Origin: Flavobacterium defluvii
Lineage (GTDB): Bacteria > Bacteroidota > Bacteroidia > Flavobacteriales > Flavobacteriaceae
DNA length: 64,000 bases
NCBI RefSeq assembly: GCF_900129555.1
Contig: NZ_FQWC01000001.1
Location: forward strand, 62,001 to 126,000
Direction: 5' to 3'
In this document: piece by piece, positions 43,504 through 51,290 of the stretch
How the letters are laid out: every line of letters begins with the position of its first letter
How positions within the stretch are numbered: the first letter of the stretch is position 1
Made by a program: the position numbers and the translations under genes
The notes under the pieces: model-generated
The model's database searches: none
The model's input: the letters and a program-made list of their open reading frames with translations, nothing else
What the model was told of the DNA's origin: nothing

Positions 43504-44502
43504 ATGAAAATTCTCAAAATTTACCAAAATTTCTTTCTCAGAAACCTCATCGTGCATACCTTCATATTGTTGGTGATTTTTGCCTGTGTGTATGATGAAC
43601 TCCGTTTGGCCGGTCATGATTTTTGTTATATGGTCAGTAAAATTGCAATAGGATATTTTCCCTGCATTTTATGGATTACGGTTTTTAATCTTTTTATAAT
43701 CAAAAGATTATTATTTAAAAGAAAAGTCAAAATATTCTTTCTGCTGTTTTTAACGTATTGGACTTCTTTTTACTTTTTCATCAATTGGTTTTTCCCTTTG
43801 GTTGGATTTGGAAATTTCAAAACTCTGCAGATTTTATCGCTTCTTATCAACGGAATGTTTTTCTATTTTATTCATGTTGTGATTACCAAAAAAATCATGG
43901 ATGCCGATAAAGATATTATGAATTTCAAATCTGAGCTTTCGTTTTTAAAACAGCAGCTGAATCCGCATTTTTTACTAAATGCGATGAACAATCTTTACGG
44001 AGAAGCATTGTCTGAACCGGATAAAGTTCCAGACCGAATCCTGAATCTTTCGGATATGCTGCGTTACCAAATTGAAGCGACTAAAAAGGATTATGTTTTG
44101 GTTGAAGAAGAAATTGCTTTCGTTAAAAAATATATTGAATATTATACTTTTAGAAACGATCGCTTAAACGTTACCCAAAATTTTGAAGGTAATTTTGATG
44201 AAATTGAGATTCCGCCTTTATTCTTTTTACCTTTAGTAGAAAATGCCGTTAAATTTTCGGCAGAAACCACAGAACCTTTTATCGTAATAGATTTAGAAGT
44301 AAAATCCCGAAATTTGACTTTTACGATTAAAAACAATTATATAGACTCGGGATCACGTCTTTCGAGTACCGGAATCGGAATCGAAAATCTAAAACGTCGT
44401 TTAGAAGTTTACCGTTTAAGGCATGATTTGAGCTGCAAAAAAGAGAAAAATATGTTTGTTGTAAAATTAAGTATATGGCACTTACCTACCGCTGTCTCAT
44501 AA
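43504..44502 (+). CDS. LytS-type sensor histidine kinase
   Basis: A 332-residue inner-membrane protein: four membrane spans (about residues 14-30, 42-66, 76-98 and 106-124), then the His_kinase domain (PF06580) with the phosphoacceptor region Q-Q-L-N-P-H-F-L-L-N-A-M-N-N-L and an ATP-binding C-terminal half (F-L-P-L-V-E-N-A-V-K-F; G-I-G-I-E-N-L-K-R-R-L). There is no separate sensor domain, so it probably senses a signal within the membrane. Its end overlaps the regulator gene by 28 bases. Confidence 0.94.
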   Translation: MKILKIYQNFFLRNLIVHTFILLVIFACVYDELRLAGHDFCYMVSKIAIGYFPCILWITVFNLFIIKRLLFKRKVKIFFLLFLTYWTSFYFFINWFFPLVGFGNFKTLQILSLLINGMFFYFIHVVITKKIMDADKDIMNFKSELSFLKQQLNPHFLLNAMNNLYGEALSEPDKVPDRILNLSDMLRYQIEATKKDYVLVEEEIAFVKKYIEYYTFRNDRLNVTQNFEGNFDEIEIPPLFFLPLVENAVKFSAETTEPFIVIDLEVKSRNLTFTIKNNYIDSGSRLSSTGIGIENLKRRLEVYRLRHDLSCKKEKNMFVVKLSIWHLPTAVS

Positions 44503-45185
44503 TTGACGACGAATCTCCGGCGCATAAAGCGTTAGTTTCACATATTTCGAAGTTTGAAGAACTGGAACATTCCGGAAGTGCTTTTAGCGGAATGGAAGCG
44601 CTCAAATTACTCAATGCTAATCAATACGACATTATTTTTCTGGACATTAATATGCCTGTCATTTCGGGTGTCGAATTAATGGAACTCCAGCCCAATCGTC
44701 CACTCACCATTGTTACGACCGCTTATTCTGATTTTGCGCTTTCGGCTTATCAAAACGATGCGATTGATTATTTGCTTAAACCTATTTCGCCTGAAAAATT
44801 TGCTAAAGCCATAGAAAAAGCAAAAACTTATTTCTCCGGCAACAGCCTGAAAAAAGAAAATAATACCGATGCAAAAGTGCTTTCGTATCGCTTAAATGGG
44901 CAGAATATCGATATGCCGCTTTGCGACATTGTTTATATCGAAAGTCTGGGCAATTATATGAAACTCTATTGTACCAAGTTCAATTTGCCTCATATTGTGT
45001 ATGGTTCGCTTTCGAGTATCGCTTCAGAAATTGACAGTTCGAGTTTTGTTCAGGTTCATCGCTCTTATATTGTAAACGTAAACAAAATCTCTGCTGTTAC
45101 ATTTAAAAACCTTACTATGTCTAATGGCGAAGTGATTCCTGTTGGACGTAAATACCAGATTTTACTGGATAGTTTTCTTAAGTAG
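44475..45185 (+). CDS. LytTR-family response regulator
   Basis: A 236-residue protein with a receiver domain (phospho-Asp in I-I-F-L-D-I-N-M-P, conserved Thr/Lys in T-T-A-Y and L-L-K-P-I-S) and a C-terminal LytTR DNA-binding domain (Y-I-E-S-L-G-N-Y-M-K-L; V-Q-V-H-R-S-Y-I-V-N). Partner of the overlapping LytS kinase. Three copies of a special promoter motif lie within 4 kb around it, making it a candidate regulator of those promoters; this is inference. Confidence 0.95.
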   Translation: MALTYRCLIIDDESPAHKALVSHISKFEELEHSGSAFSGMEALKLLNANQYDIIFLDINMPVISGVELMELQPNRPLTIVTTAYSDFALSAYQNDAIDYLLKPISPEKFAKAIEKAKTYFSGNSLKKENNTDAKVLSYRLNGQNIDMPLCDIVYIESLGNYMKLYCTKFNLPHIVYGSLSSIASEIDSSSFVQVHRSYIVNVNKISAVTFKNLTMSNGEVIPVGRKYQILLDSFLK

Positions 45186-45208
45186 TTTTCAGTTCAATTA
45201 AGATTTCG

Positions 45209-45245
45209 AAATCCTCAACCAATTTAGGCTGAGGATTTTTTATTT
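45209..45245 (+). terminator. Terminator after the LytTR gene
   Basis: Hairpin AATCCTCA / TGAGGATT with a 12-base loop and a T-rich tail. Confidence 0.85.
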
Positions 45246-45265
45246 TTTTTTAGTAATAAAATACC

Positions 45266-45308
45266 GTATAAATACGTGATGTGGTTTTTTGGAATTTTGG
45301 TAATCTTG
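45266..45308 (+). promoter_or_regulatory. GTATAAATACG promoter, copy A
   Basis: GTATAAATACG (45266-45276), 24 bp, TAATCTTG (45301-45308); starts about 44 bases before the ATG at 45352. Beyond the 11-mer it shares GTGwTGT with copy B at 48764 in the same place. Confidence 0.65.
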
Positions 45309-45351
45309 TTCAAACAGATGTTAAAATTAATTAACCCCCAAAACAAAAACT

Positions 45352-46278
45352 ATGAAAAGCTTTAGATTGTTACTAGTATGTATAATATTGAGTTTTATTT
45401 CTCTTAAGTCACATTCACAAGAAAAAATTAATTTTGACGATATTAAGCTCGATATATCTAAATTCATTTTTTACGGAAAGCCAGATATAACTAAATGCGA
45501 TGGATCAGGGACTGTTTTAGAGTCAGATGATTATGCAGCAACAAATGCTCCTTTATATTCAACTTTTACAATACATAAAAAACAAGGCGATAATTATATT
45601 ATATCATTTTTAGATTGGTCTACAAGTAAATCAATGTTCAAAAGTGAAGACACTTACAATAAAAACCTTGTAAAAGCCCTTACATATAATTACCTAGCAC
45701 CAAAAGGCACTTTTGAAGCATTCAATTCAAAGACTAAAAGTAACGATAAAAATATAACAGTAACTACTTTAAGAAAAGAGGCTTTTTATTTAATCTCAAA
45801 AAATGACTTAAAAGAATATGCCTATAAATATGACCCAAAACCATCTTATGAATTTAATTATGGAACAATATCTTATCTTGCAAGAATGCGACCGAAAGTT
45901 GGCAACATTCCTGGTAAATGGTCGACCGATTTAAATCTTGGACTTACAGCTGGAGTTAGAAAAAATATTGGAAAGAATTTTGGTCTATCGTTATTAGCAG
46001 GAATTGGAATTACAAAGATTAGTTTGGATTCAATTTCTACAAAAGGAGTTGTAAAAACAACTAGTGAAAAACCCGCACTTACTCCAAGTTTAAACTTGTT
46101 ATTCTCTTATCAAAATTTCTCAATTGGATTTGGTGCAGGAATGGATTGGATTAACGAAGATTCCAAAGAATCCTCTGCATGGATTTACAACAATAAAATC
46201 TTTTATGGAATTGGTTTTGGAATAAATATTTTTCAGTCTTCATCAAATCAAAATAAAACAGAACTTCAAATTCAGTAG
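45352..46278 (+). CDS. Secreted outer-membrane-type protein, unknown function
   Basis: A 308-residue protein with a signal peptide (residues 1-22, ending S-H-S-Q). The N-terminal half has no recognised domain. The C-terminal half (from about residue 190) alternates hydrophobic and polar residues (L-N-L-G-L-T-A-G-V; F-G-L-S-L-L-A-G-I-G; F-S-I-G-F-G-A-G-M; Y-G-I-G-F-G-I) like the strands of a small outer-membrane beta barrel. It is placed behind the GTATAAATACG promoter copy A and just downstream of the LytS/LytTR genes, so it may be a target of that system. Ends in a terminator. Confidence 0.7.
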   Translation: MKSFRLLLVCIILSFISLKSHSQEKINFDDIKLDISKFIFYGKPDITKCDGSGTVLESDDYAATNAPLYSTFTIHKKQGDNYIISFLDWSTSKSMFKSEDTYNKNLVKALTYNYLAPKGTFEAFNSKTKSNDKNITVTTLRKEAFYLISKNDLKEYAYKYDPKPSYEFNYGTISYLARMRPKVGNIPGKWSTDLNLGLTAGVRKNIGKNFGLSLLAGIGITKISLDSISTKGVVKTTSEKPALTPSLNLLFSYQNFSIGFGAGMDWINEDSKESSAWIYNNKIFYGIGFGINIFQSSSNQNKTELQIQ

Positions 46279-46301
46279 AAGACAACAATATATTTATCCT
46301 C

Positions 46302-46338
46302 AAGCTGCCAGAACCCAAAAATTCTCGCAGCTTTTTTT
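46302..46338 (+). terminator. Terminator after the 45352 gene
   Basis: Hairpin AAGCTGC / GCAGCTT with an 18-base loop followed by seven T. Confidence 0.78.
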
Positions 46339-46468
46339 AATCTCAAAATTGCCTTACAAAAACACAAAATTCTTACATTAGCATCACCAAAAACAAATCA
46401 GAAATGGAAATCTGAATTCACAAAACATAGCTCAAAAAAGTTAACTAACCAAACTCCCAAGAAAAACT

Positions 46469-46846
46469 ATGAATGAAGAAAGAACCGCATTAGACACGTT
46501 ATACTTTGTAAACGATTCTAATAAAAAAGTTTCGCTGGAAGTAATTACCGGCGGATTGGGTCAAACCAGTACTTTTGATGCCAAAATAGATGGCATTTTA
46601 GACCTTCAAAAGATTAACGGAAATCTTCCGCCAACTGTTATTACGGATAATAAAAGTCTGAAAGGAAAAGTTTTAATTCTTTCCTGCACAATTACCGACA
46701 CGTCAAGAGATACCAATTATACAGAATTAAGAATACGATTAAACGGTGGAATTATGTTTCTCGAGTATCCGCTGTTTGCCAATGTAGAAAAAGAAGGCGA
46801 TACGGTAAATTATCGTTGTGTAATTCGTTTCTTTAATCCGTCATAA
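46469..46846 (+). CDS. Hypothetical protein, 125 residues
   Basis: A short protein without signal peptide or membrane span; strand-rich (V-S-L-E-V-I-T-G-G; K-V-L-I-L-S-C-T-I-T; Y-R-C-V-I-R-F-F). I do not recognise it. It is followed after a single base by the 46848 gene, so the two are cotranscribed and probably work together. Its 5' leader (A-rich, ending AAAACT before the ATG) resembles that of the 45352 gene. Confidence 0.65.
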   Translation: MNEERTALDTLYFVNDSNKKVSLEVITGGLGQTSTFDAKIDGILDLQKINGNLPPTVITDNKSLKGKVLILSCTITDTSRDTNYTELRIRLNGGIMFLEYPLFANVEKEGDTVNYRCVIRFFNPS

Positions 46847-46847
46847 C

Positions 46848-48068
46848 ATGAAAAAAATAATTTTATTTTCGGCATTTGCTTTATTATCGTTTCAGATGTA
46901 TTCGCAGGATAAAGGAATTGATCTTGATGTTTTAAGAGCGCCGTCGTCTCCGGCATCTAATTTATTGGGTATTGCGACAACGGATATTGATAAACCTACG
47001 GATATTTCGTCTTTTATGGTTTCGGTACAATCGGCGAGTAATTCTTTTACGGCATTTCCTTCTAATTACGGAATCGATCTTTCGCCTTATTATTTATTTG
47101 CAAAAGGCTCGACAGATTTCACCACAAAAGGTTTGCAGGACAAAGATTTTAAAAACATTTTTAAACAGACCTTTGTTATTTCGTTAGCAATTTCTAATCC
47201 CGATTCCAGCAACACTGCTTTGAATTATAAAAGCACATATGGCGGTTTAGGTTTTAAGTTTTCTATTTCACGCGGCGAATATGATTCTATAACAAAAGCA
47301 AAACTGGATTCTATTATTGTAAAACAGGATAAAATCAATAAGTTGTCTATGCAGGCCATGGAAGACTGGTTAAACGATAATGATGAAAATTACAGATCAC
47401 TTTTAAAACAAAGAGAAGATTTAATGAAAGGCGTCACTAATCCCGATGATATTAAGAAAATTATCGAAAGTGATAAATATAAAAAAATAGAAGCTCAGTT
47501 AAGCGACATGCTGGCAAATTTCAAAAAATCAGATAAAGAAAAAGCATTACTTGGAGAAATAAACGCTATTGCAGCTACATTTCAAACCCAGCGAATTGGT
47601 TTTTCCTGGGATGTAAACGGAGGTATCAGCAGCGAATTCAGAAATAGAAATTTCGAAAACAGCAAAGTTTACAATGCCGGAATCTGGACAAACTTTGGTT
47701 ATACCAATAAAAAAGGATTTGCATTTCTGGGGTTAATTCGATATTTATACAATCCTGATAAAATTCTGGCTCTCGATAATAATGTCAATACTCAAAAAGA
47801 TGTCTCGACGCTGGATACCGGAGGTAGAATTGCGTATTCAAAATCGCAGTCAAAATTCAGCTGTAGCGCAGAAGCTATTTACAGAAGTGTACTTAACGGA
47901 AACGCAATCGATCCTTCGTGGAAATTGATTTTTAATGCCGATTATTCTATTCTTAAAAATCAAAAACTGACTTTTTCTTTTGGAAGGGATTTTGACGGAA
48001 CAATTCACAAAGATGGAAATTTAATCGCCGCTTTAACGCTTATTGCGGGATTTGGAAATAAAAAATAA
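46848..48068 (+). CDS. Secreted protein with possible C-terminal barrel, unknown function
   Basis: A 406-residue exported protein with a signal peptide (residues 1-19, ending M-Y-S-Q). Residues about 150-235 are charged and helical (K-A-K-L-D-S-I-I-V; L-K-Q-R-E-D-L), likely a coiled coil, and the C-terminal part from about 245 shows alternating strand patterns (F-G-Y-T-N-K-K-G-F-A-F-L-G-L-I-R-Y; L-T-F-S-F-G-R) suggesting a beta structure at the outer membrane. No family recognised. It forms a two-gene operon with the 46469 gene and ends in a terminator. Confidence 0.7.
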   Translation: MKKIILFSAFALLSFQMYSQDKGIDLDVLRAPSSPASNLLGIATTDIDKPTDISSFMVSVQSASNSFTAFPSNYGIDLSPYYLFAKGSTDFTTKGLQDKDFKNIFKQTFVISLAISNPDSSNTALNYKSTYGGLGFKFSISRGEYDSITKAKLDSIIVKQDKINKLSMQAMEDWLNDNDENYRSLLKQREDLMKGVTNPDDIKKIIESDKYKKIEAQLSDMLANFKKSDKEKALLGEINAIAATFQTQRIGFSWDVNGGISSEFRNRNFENSKVYNAGIWTNFGYTNKKGFAFLGLIRYLYNPDKILALDNNVNTQKDVSTLDTGGRIAYSKSQSKFSCSAEAIYRSVLNGNAIDPSWKLIFNADYSILKNQKLTFSFGRDFDGTIHKDGNLIAALTLIAGFGNKK

Positions 48069-48087
48069 AATGATTTAATTTTCAAAT

Positions 48088-48125
48088 AAACTGTGCCGAC
48101 GAGTTTTAATCTGCACAGTTTTTCT
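48088..48125 (+). terminator. Terminator after the 46848 gene
   Basis: Hairpin AAACTGTGC / GCACAGTTT with a 16-base loop and T-rich tail. Confidence 0.83.
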
Positions 48126-48229
48126 TTTTATAAACTCTTATTTCAAAAAAATCACTTTATCAAAATAATTTTCTTACATAAATAATTACCTTAGCAAACC
48201 AAGAACTTTTTAATGTAATTTTTTATACA

Positions 48230-48697
48230 ATGTCCATTTTTAAACATCTCTTTAATAAATCAGAACCACAATGTCCAAGATGTCTCGGAAAAGGTTTTGT
48301 TGACTGGGATGATATCCGGCGTTTAAATAAAGTGTTAAAATGGGTTCCCGCTCCCTGCGCCTACTGCAACGGTTCGGGAAAAACCACTAAAGAAATGCTG
48401 GCTAATGTTCCTGTAGATATGACGTATCTTACGATTGATTTACCCGAATCTGAAATTGAAAAAATCAAAAATGGTGATATTGAAACACTCGAAAAAGGAA
48501 AACAAAAAGAACTTTTTTTAGAAAATCTTATAAAATATGTACAAGACCATTATTTAAATAAAAACATGACCGCTGAAGATATTGCTGAACTATATCTCCG
48601 TACCGAAAGCGAAAATGCTCAGTTCTCTATAGAAAGGCAAAACTTAATTCAATACATCCGGCAAATTATAGAATTAAAAAAATCAGATCTTAACTAA
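48230..48697 (+). CDS. DnaJ-type zinc-finger motif protein
   Basis: A 155-residue soluble protein with two CxxCxGxG-type units (C-P-R-C-L-G-K-G at about residues 15-22 and C-A-Y-C-N-G-S-G at about 43-50), the zinc-binding repeats of the DnaJ cysteine-rich domain; two units can bind one zinc. The rest is helical and charged. No J domain is present, so it is not a DnaJ homologue. Its role is unknown. A TACCTTAG word about 40 bases upstream could be its -7 box. Confidence 0.75.
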   Translation: MSIFKHLFNKSEPQCPRCLGKGFVDWDDIRRLNKVLKWVPAPCAYCNGSGKTTKEMLANVPVDMTYLTIDLPESEIEKIKNGDIETLEKGKQKELFLENLIKYVQDHYLNKNMTAEDIAELYLRTESENAQFSIERQNLIQYIRQIIELKKSDLN

Positions 48698-48763
48698 TAC
48701 AAAGAAATAAAACCTTAGAATCTTAATATCTCAGAACCTTAAAGCCTAAAAAATAAAAAACAG

Positions 48764-48806
48764 GTATAAATACGTGTTGTCAGAACTTTTAAAATTGGTA
48801 AAATTG
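48764..48806 (+). promoter_or_regulatory. GTATAAATACG promoter, copy B (towards a candidate small RNA)
   Basis: GTATAAATACG (48764-48774), 24 bp, TAAAATTG (48799-48806), with TTG 19 bp upstream of the -7 box. No protein gene follows in this direction before the terminator at 48885-48933. Confidence 0.65.
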
Positions 48807-48811
48807 CTAAG

Positions 48812-48935
48812 AATAATTTTTTCTTTTTAGAATGTAGCCTTCCGAAAGGGATGCTTGTAAATTTTGTCAATTTTTTTTGAAACAAAAAAGTGAGATTTCA
48901 TATCGCTGGTAACGATTAGAAATCTCACTTTTTAT
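48812..48935 (+). ncRNA. Candidate small RNA, about 120 nt
   Basis: Between promoter copy B and the strong terminator hairpin (AAAAAGTGAGATTTC / GAAATCTCACTTTTT, 48885-48933) there is no open frame of useful length. The interval holds a GNRA-capped stem (GCCTTCC-GAAA-GGGATGC, 48837-48854). Promoter, stem and terminator together suggest a small RNA. The terminator may equally serve the opposing HTH gene whose stop is at 48946, so the evidence is suggestive only. Confidence 0.45.
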
Positions 48936-48945
48936 TTTACAATAT

Positions 48946-49341
48946 TTAGCTAATCTGTTTATATCCGGCAAGTTGTTCTTCAAGATGCTGTATAATCTTT
49001 TTTAAACTATCGATTGTTTCTTTTCGGGCGTCGGCCAGATCTTTATAATTGATTGATTGCTCTGTTCCTCTTTGTGTTTTTTTATAAATCTCGCCGGTTT
49101 CCTGCAAAATATGCAGTTTAATCATTTCTCCTTCGCCTGTTAAAAGCCATTCTGGATCAACATCGGTATATTTTTTTAAGATATTCTCTAATTTATCTAC
49201 CCCAATCGTTTTATTATTTTTTAACTGACTTGCAAATGAGCCGTTCGACATGCCAATTATCCTTTCGAAGGCACTAACCTTAATACCTTTATAATCCAAA
49301 TATTGTTTAATCCTCATTAACGTGTTCTCTTCCATATACAT
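48946..49341 (-). CDS. Phage-type HTH regulator with coiled-coil tail
   Basis: A 131-residue protein. Residues about 5-70 are an HTH of the bacteriophage CI type (Y-L-D-Y-K-G-I-K-V-S-A-F-E-R-I-I-G-M-S-N-G-S-F) ending in D-P-E-W-L-L-T-G-E-G-E-M, the segment that usually precedes a signal-peptidase-like domain in phage repressors. That peptidase domain is absent; a helical tail (residues 90-128, L-K-K-I-I-Q-H-L-E-E-Q-L) follows, probably for dimerisation. The start could also be M3. It is divergent from a small Cro-like gene (85 bp apart), with the palindrome TTTCTTTAGAAA (49347-49358) between them as a possible operator. Confidence 0.85.
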   Translation of the reverse strand: MYMEENTLMRIKQYLDYKGIKVSAFERIIGMSNGSFASQLKNNKTIGVDKLENILKKYTDVDPEWLLTGEGEMIKLHILQETGEIYKKTQRGTEQSINYKDLADARKETIDSLKKIIQHLEEQLAGYKQIS

Positions 49342-49370
49342 TATTTCTTTAGAAAAATTCCTACATTTAT

Positions 49371-49401
49371 TTGTTTTTAAGAAATACCCTACCTATATTT
49401 G
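49371..49401 (+). promoter_or_regulatory. Promoter of the 49427 gene
   Basis: TTG (49371-49373), 20 bp, TATATTTG (49394-49401): full consensus, 25 bases before the ATG. The palindrome TTTCTTTAGAAA lies just upstream at 49347-49358. Confidence 0.75.
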
Positions 49402-49426
49402 TCTTACTTTTAATACAAAATAAGCA

Positions 49427-49657
49427 ATGGACAAAAATATAAAATCTCAGCCAAGTTACAACCAAGATGTGTTAAAGATTATAAAAGAAAAGCACGGATA
49501 TTCTTACGATTACATTAGAAAGTCCATTCGAGGAGATCGTACAGGCATTATTTGCGATATTATAAAGGCTGAATATAAGAGACTTGACAACGAATACAGA
49601 ATTGTAAGAGAAAATCAGGCCAAAAGACTGAAAAAAGAAAAAGACAATAATAAATAA
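49427..49657 (+). CDS. Small Cro-like DNA-binding protein
   Basis: A 76-residue basic protein. The segment L-K-I-I-K-E-K-H-G-Y-S-Y-D-Y-I-R-K-S-I-R-G-D-R has the spacing of a helix-turn-helix with S-Y-D-Y-I-R-K as recognition helix; the C terminus is a charged helix (E-N-Q-A-K-R-L-K-K-E-K). It faces away from the phage-type repressor gene across a shared control region, as cI and cro do. The structured RNA candidate at 49691-49874 begins about 35 bases after its stop and may be its 3' UTR. DNA binding is inferred. Confidence 0.7.
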   Translation: MDKNIKSQPSYNQDVLKIIKEKHGYSYDYIRKSIRGDRTGIICDIIKAEYKRLDNEYRIVRENQAKRLKKEKDNNK

Positions 49658-49690
49658 GCCTGTTCTGAAAATATTTAGATCTAAATTACC

Positions 49691-49876
49691 AAAAAGCGGC
49701 CATACTCTTCTCCAGAGTACTCATAAAACGAAGCAGGAGAATCCTAACTCCTGACTAGTTTTATGGGAGGCCAAAAACAATCTATTTTTATAGATTACCT
49801 GATTAGATATGCAGCTGATCTGAGCATATTTAATGTATTGAACAAACCGTAAAGTTGTTTCTTTGCGGTTTTTTGT
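49691..49876 (+). ncRNA. Candidate structured RNA with three-way junction
   Basis: Predicted by eye: a GGCC/GGCC closing stem (49698-49701 with 49769-49772) enclosing hairpin TACTCT/AGAGTA (49703-49719) and a long arm CATAAAAC/GTTTTATG (49722-49729 with 49758-49765) topped, after a 4x4 internal loop, by CAGGAG/CTCCTG (49734-49753). All stems are perfect. Three more hairpins follow: AATCTA/TAGATT (49779-49796), TATGC/GCATA (49808-49828) and a terminator AAACCGtAAAG/CTTTgCGGTTT (49844-49871) with T-run. No protein frame fits. No promoter is visible after the small Cro-like gene, so it could be processed from that transcript. It matches no RNA class I can name. Confidence 0.55.
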
Positions 49877-49936
49877 TTTTAGTGAACTTTATAGTTCTTT
49901 TAGCATAATCCGCAGGAAAAATATTTTTCAACTTTG

Positions 49937-49944
49937 TACCTTTG
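49937..49944 (+). promoter_or_regulatory. -7 box (TACCTTTG) of the DUF3754 gene
   Basis: Exact TAnnTTTG 43 bases before ATG 49988, downstream of the RNA terminator, so the gene is transcribed independently of it. Confidence 0.65.
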
Positions 49945-49987
49945 CCATATTCCACGCCAAAAAACAAATTAAAGCCCTAAAATCAAT

Positions 49988-51217
49988 ATGATACGAGAAC
50001 ATTACATTCCCTTTAATAAGGAATTCTTACTCGAGCAACAAATTGCAGCTTTCGCAGAAGACAAACAAAAGGTTGGTGATTTTAAAAAACTATTCGATAT
50101 AATCGAACACTATTATCATTACGAATCTTTTAACCTAAACCGAAATTTAAAACAAAACTACGCGCTGTACGATCCGGATTTGAGCGAAAAAGAACGTGAA
50201 GGTTTTATTGGCAAAAGCAATTTCTTAGTCTTTAAAGAAACACTCCTTACGGTTTTAGCGCGCGGCAATTATTATCGAATTGATCAGGAAACTTTAAAAG
50301 AAGCCATTAAAGAATCTGACTTAATAGGTTTAAATCTTGCCATAGATTTTCATGCTTTTAAAGATTATGAACTTTACGTGCGCGGGCATCATAAAGCAAA
50401 AGAAACGGTTAAAAAATATTATTTCTGGAAAAAAGAAGTCGAAATCGAATATTACGATCGTGTTCTTATTTACCTAAATTACAGCGAAGCCGATTATCTG
50501 GCTCAAAAGAAAGTCAAATTAGGAAAAATGCCAATCGATCCGGGTTCGATTGCTTTAAAGATTTTTAAGCGTGTTCCTAAAAATGATCTCGAAACCATTT
50601 TCCCAAATGCAATTCCCAAAATGTCTTTAAAAGATAAACTGCTGCTTTGGGTTCCGGGAGTTTTTGGCGGCATTTCATTATTAAGTGCCAAAGTAATTCC
50701 GGCGCTTATAAACATGTACAATGCTTACGAAACCGGAGAAACTATCGATTTGCTAAACAGCAAAACTTCCTTAAATCAGGGATTAATTGCGCTGGGAATT
50801 TTAGCGGCTTACTGTTTCCGCCAGTACAATAATTTTATAAACAAGAAAATCAGATATTCTAAAATGCTTTCAGACAGTTTGTATTTTAAAAATGTCGGAA
50901 ACAACAGCGGTGCCTTTTATTCTCTTTTAAATTCATCCGAAGAAGAAGCCTTAAAAGAAACTATTTTGGCCTATACTTTTTTAAATAAAAGCCAAAATCC
51001 TTTAACTGCGCAGGAATTAGATTCTCAAATTGAATCCTGGTTTTCGACGCAATTAAATACCGAACTGGATTTTGATGTAAACGACGCTTTACTTAAACTA
51101 AAAAGCATTGGTTTAGGAATAGAAACTGACGGAAAATGGAAAGTGATTCCGCTAAATGAAGCCCTTATCAAAATCGACGAATTATGGGATAATGTTTTTG
51201 AATACAATGTGAAATAG
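49988..51217 (+). CDS. TMEM143/DUF3754-like membrane protein
   Basis: A 409-residue protein: a large soluble N-terminal half (Y-F-W-K-K-E-V-E-I-E-Y-Y-D-R-V-L-I-Y then L-K-I-F-K-R-V-P-K-N-D-L-E), two membrane spans (about residues 222-245 and 260-282) and a soluble tail (Y-F-K-N-V-G-N-N-S-G-A-F-Y). The I-F-K-x-V-P-K-x-D-L-E-T segment and the R-Q-Y-N-N-F segment after the second span are typical of TMEM143/DUF3754 (PF12576), a family shared by bacteria and mitochondria with unknown function. Confidence 0.85.
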   Translation: MIREHYIPFNKEFLLEQQIAAFAEDKQKVGDFKKLFDIIEHYYHYESFNLNRNLKQNYALYDPDLSEKEREGFIGKSNFLVFKETLLTVLARGNYYRIDQETLKEAIKESDLIGLNLAIDFHAFKDYELYVRGHHKAKETVKKYYFWKKEVEIEYYDRVLIYLNYSEADYLAQKKVKLGKMPIDPGSIALKIFKRVPKNDLETIFPNAIPKMSLKDKLLLWVPGVFGGISLLSAKVIPALINMYNAYETGETIDLLNSKTSLNQGLIALGILAAYCFRQYNNFINKKIRYSKMLSDSLYFKNVGNNSGAFYSLLNSSEEEALKETILAYTFLNKSQNPLTAQELDSQIESWFSTQLNTELDFDVNDALLKLKSIGLGIETDGKWKVIPLNEALIKIDELWDNVFEYNVK

Positions 51218-51290
51218 GTTTTAATGTTCTGCGAATTTTTAATTGGGAATTTTTAGTAGATTTACAGTAACTAACCTTAAAACCACAAAA

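Noticed and set aside
48946..49657. Prophage
   Set aside because: Only two small regulators look phage-like; no integrase, structural or lysis genes lie in the neighbourhood.
49691..49780. Hammerhead ribozyme in the three-way junction
   Set aside because: The junction strands are 1, 2 and 3 bases long and the conserved CUGAUGA and GAAA core strands are absent.
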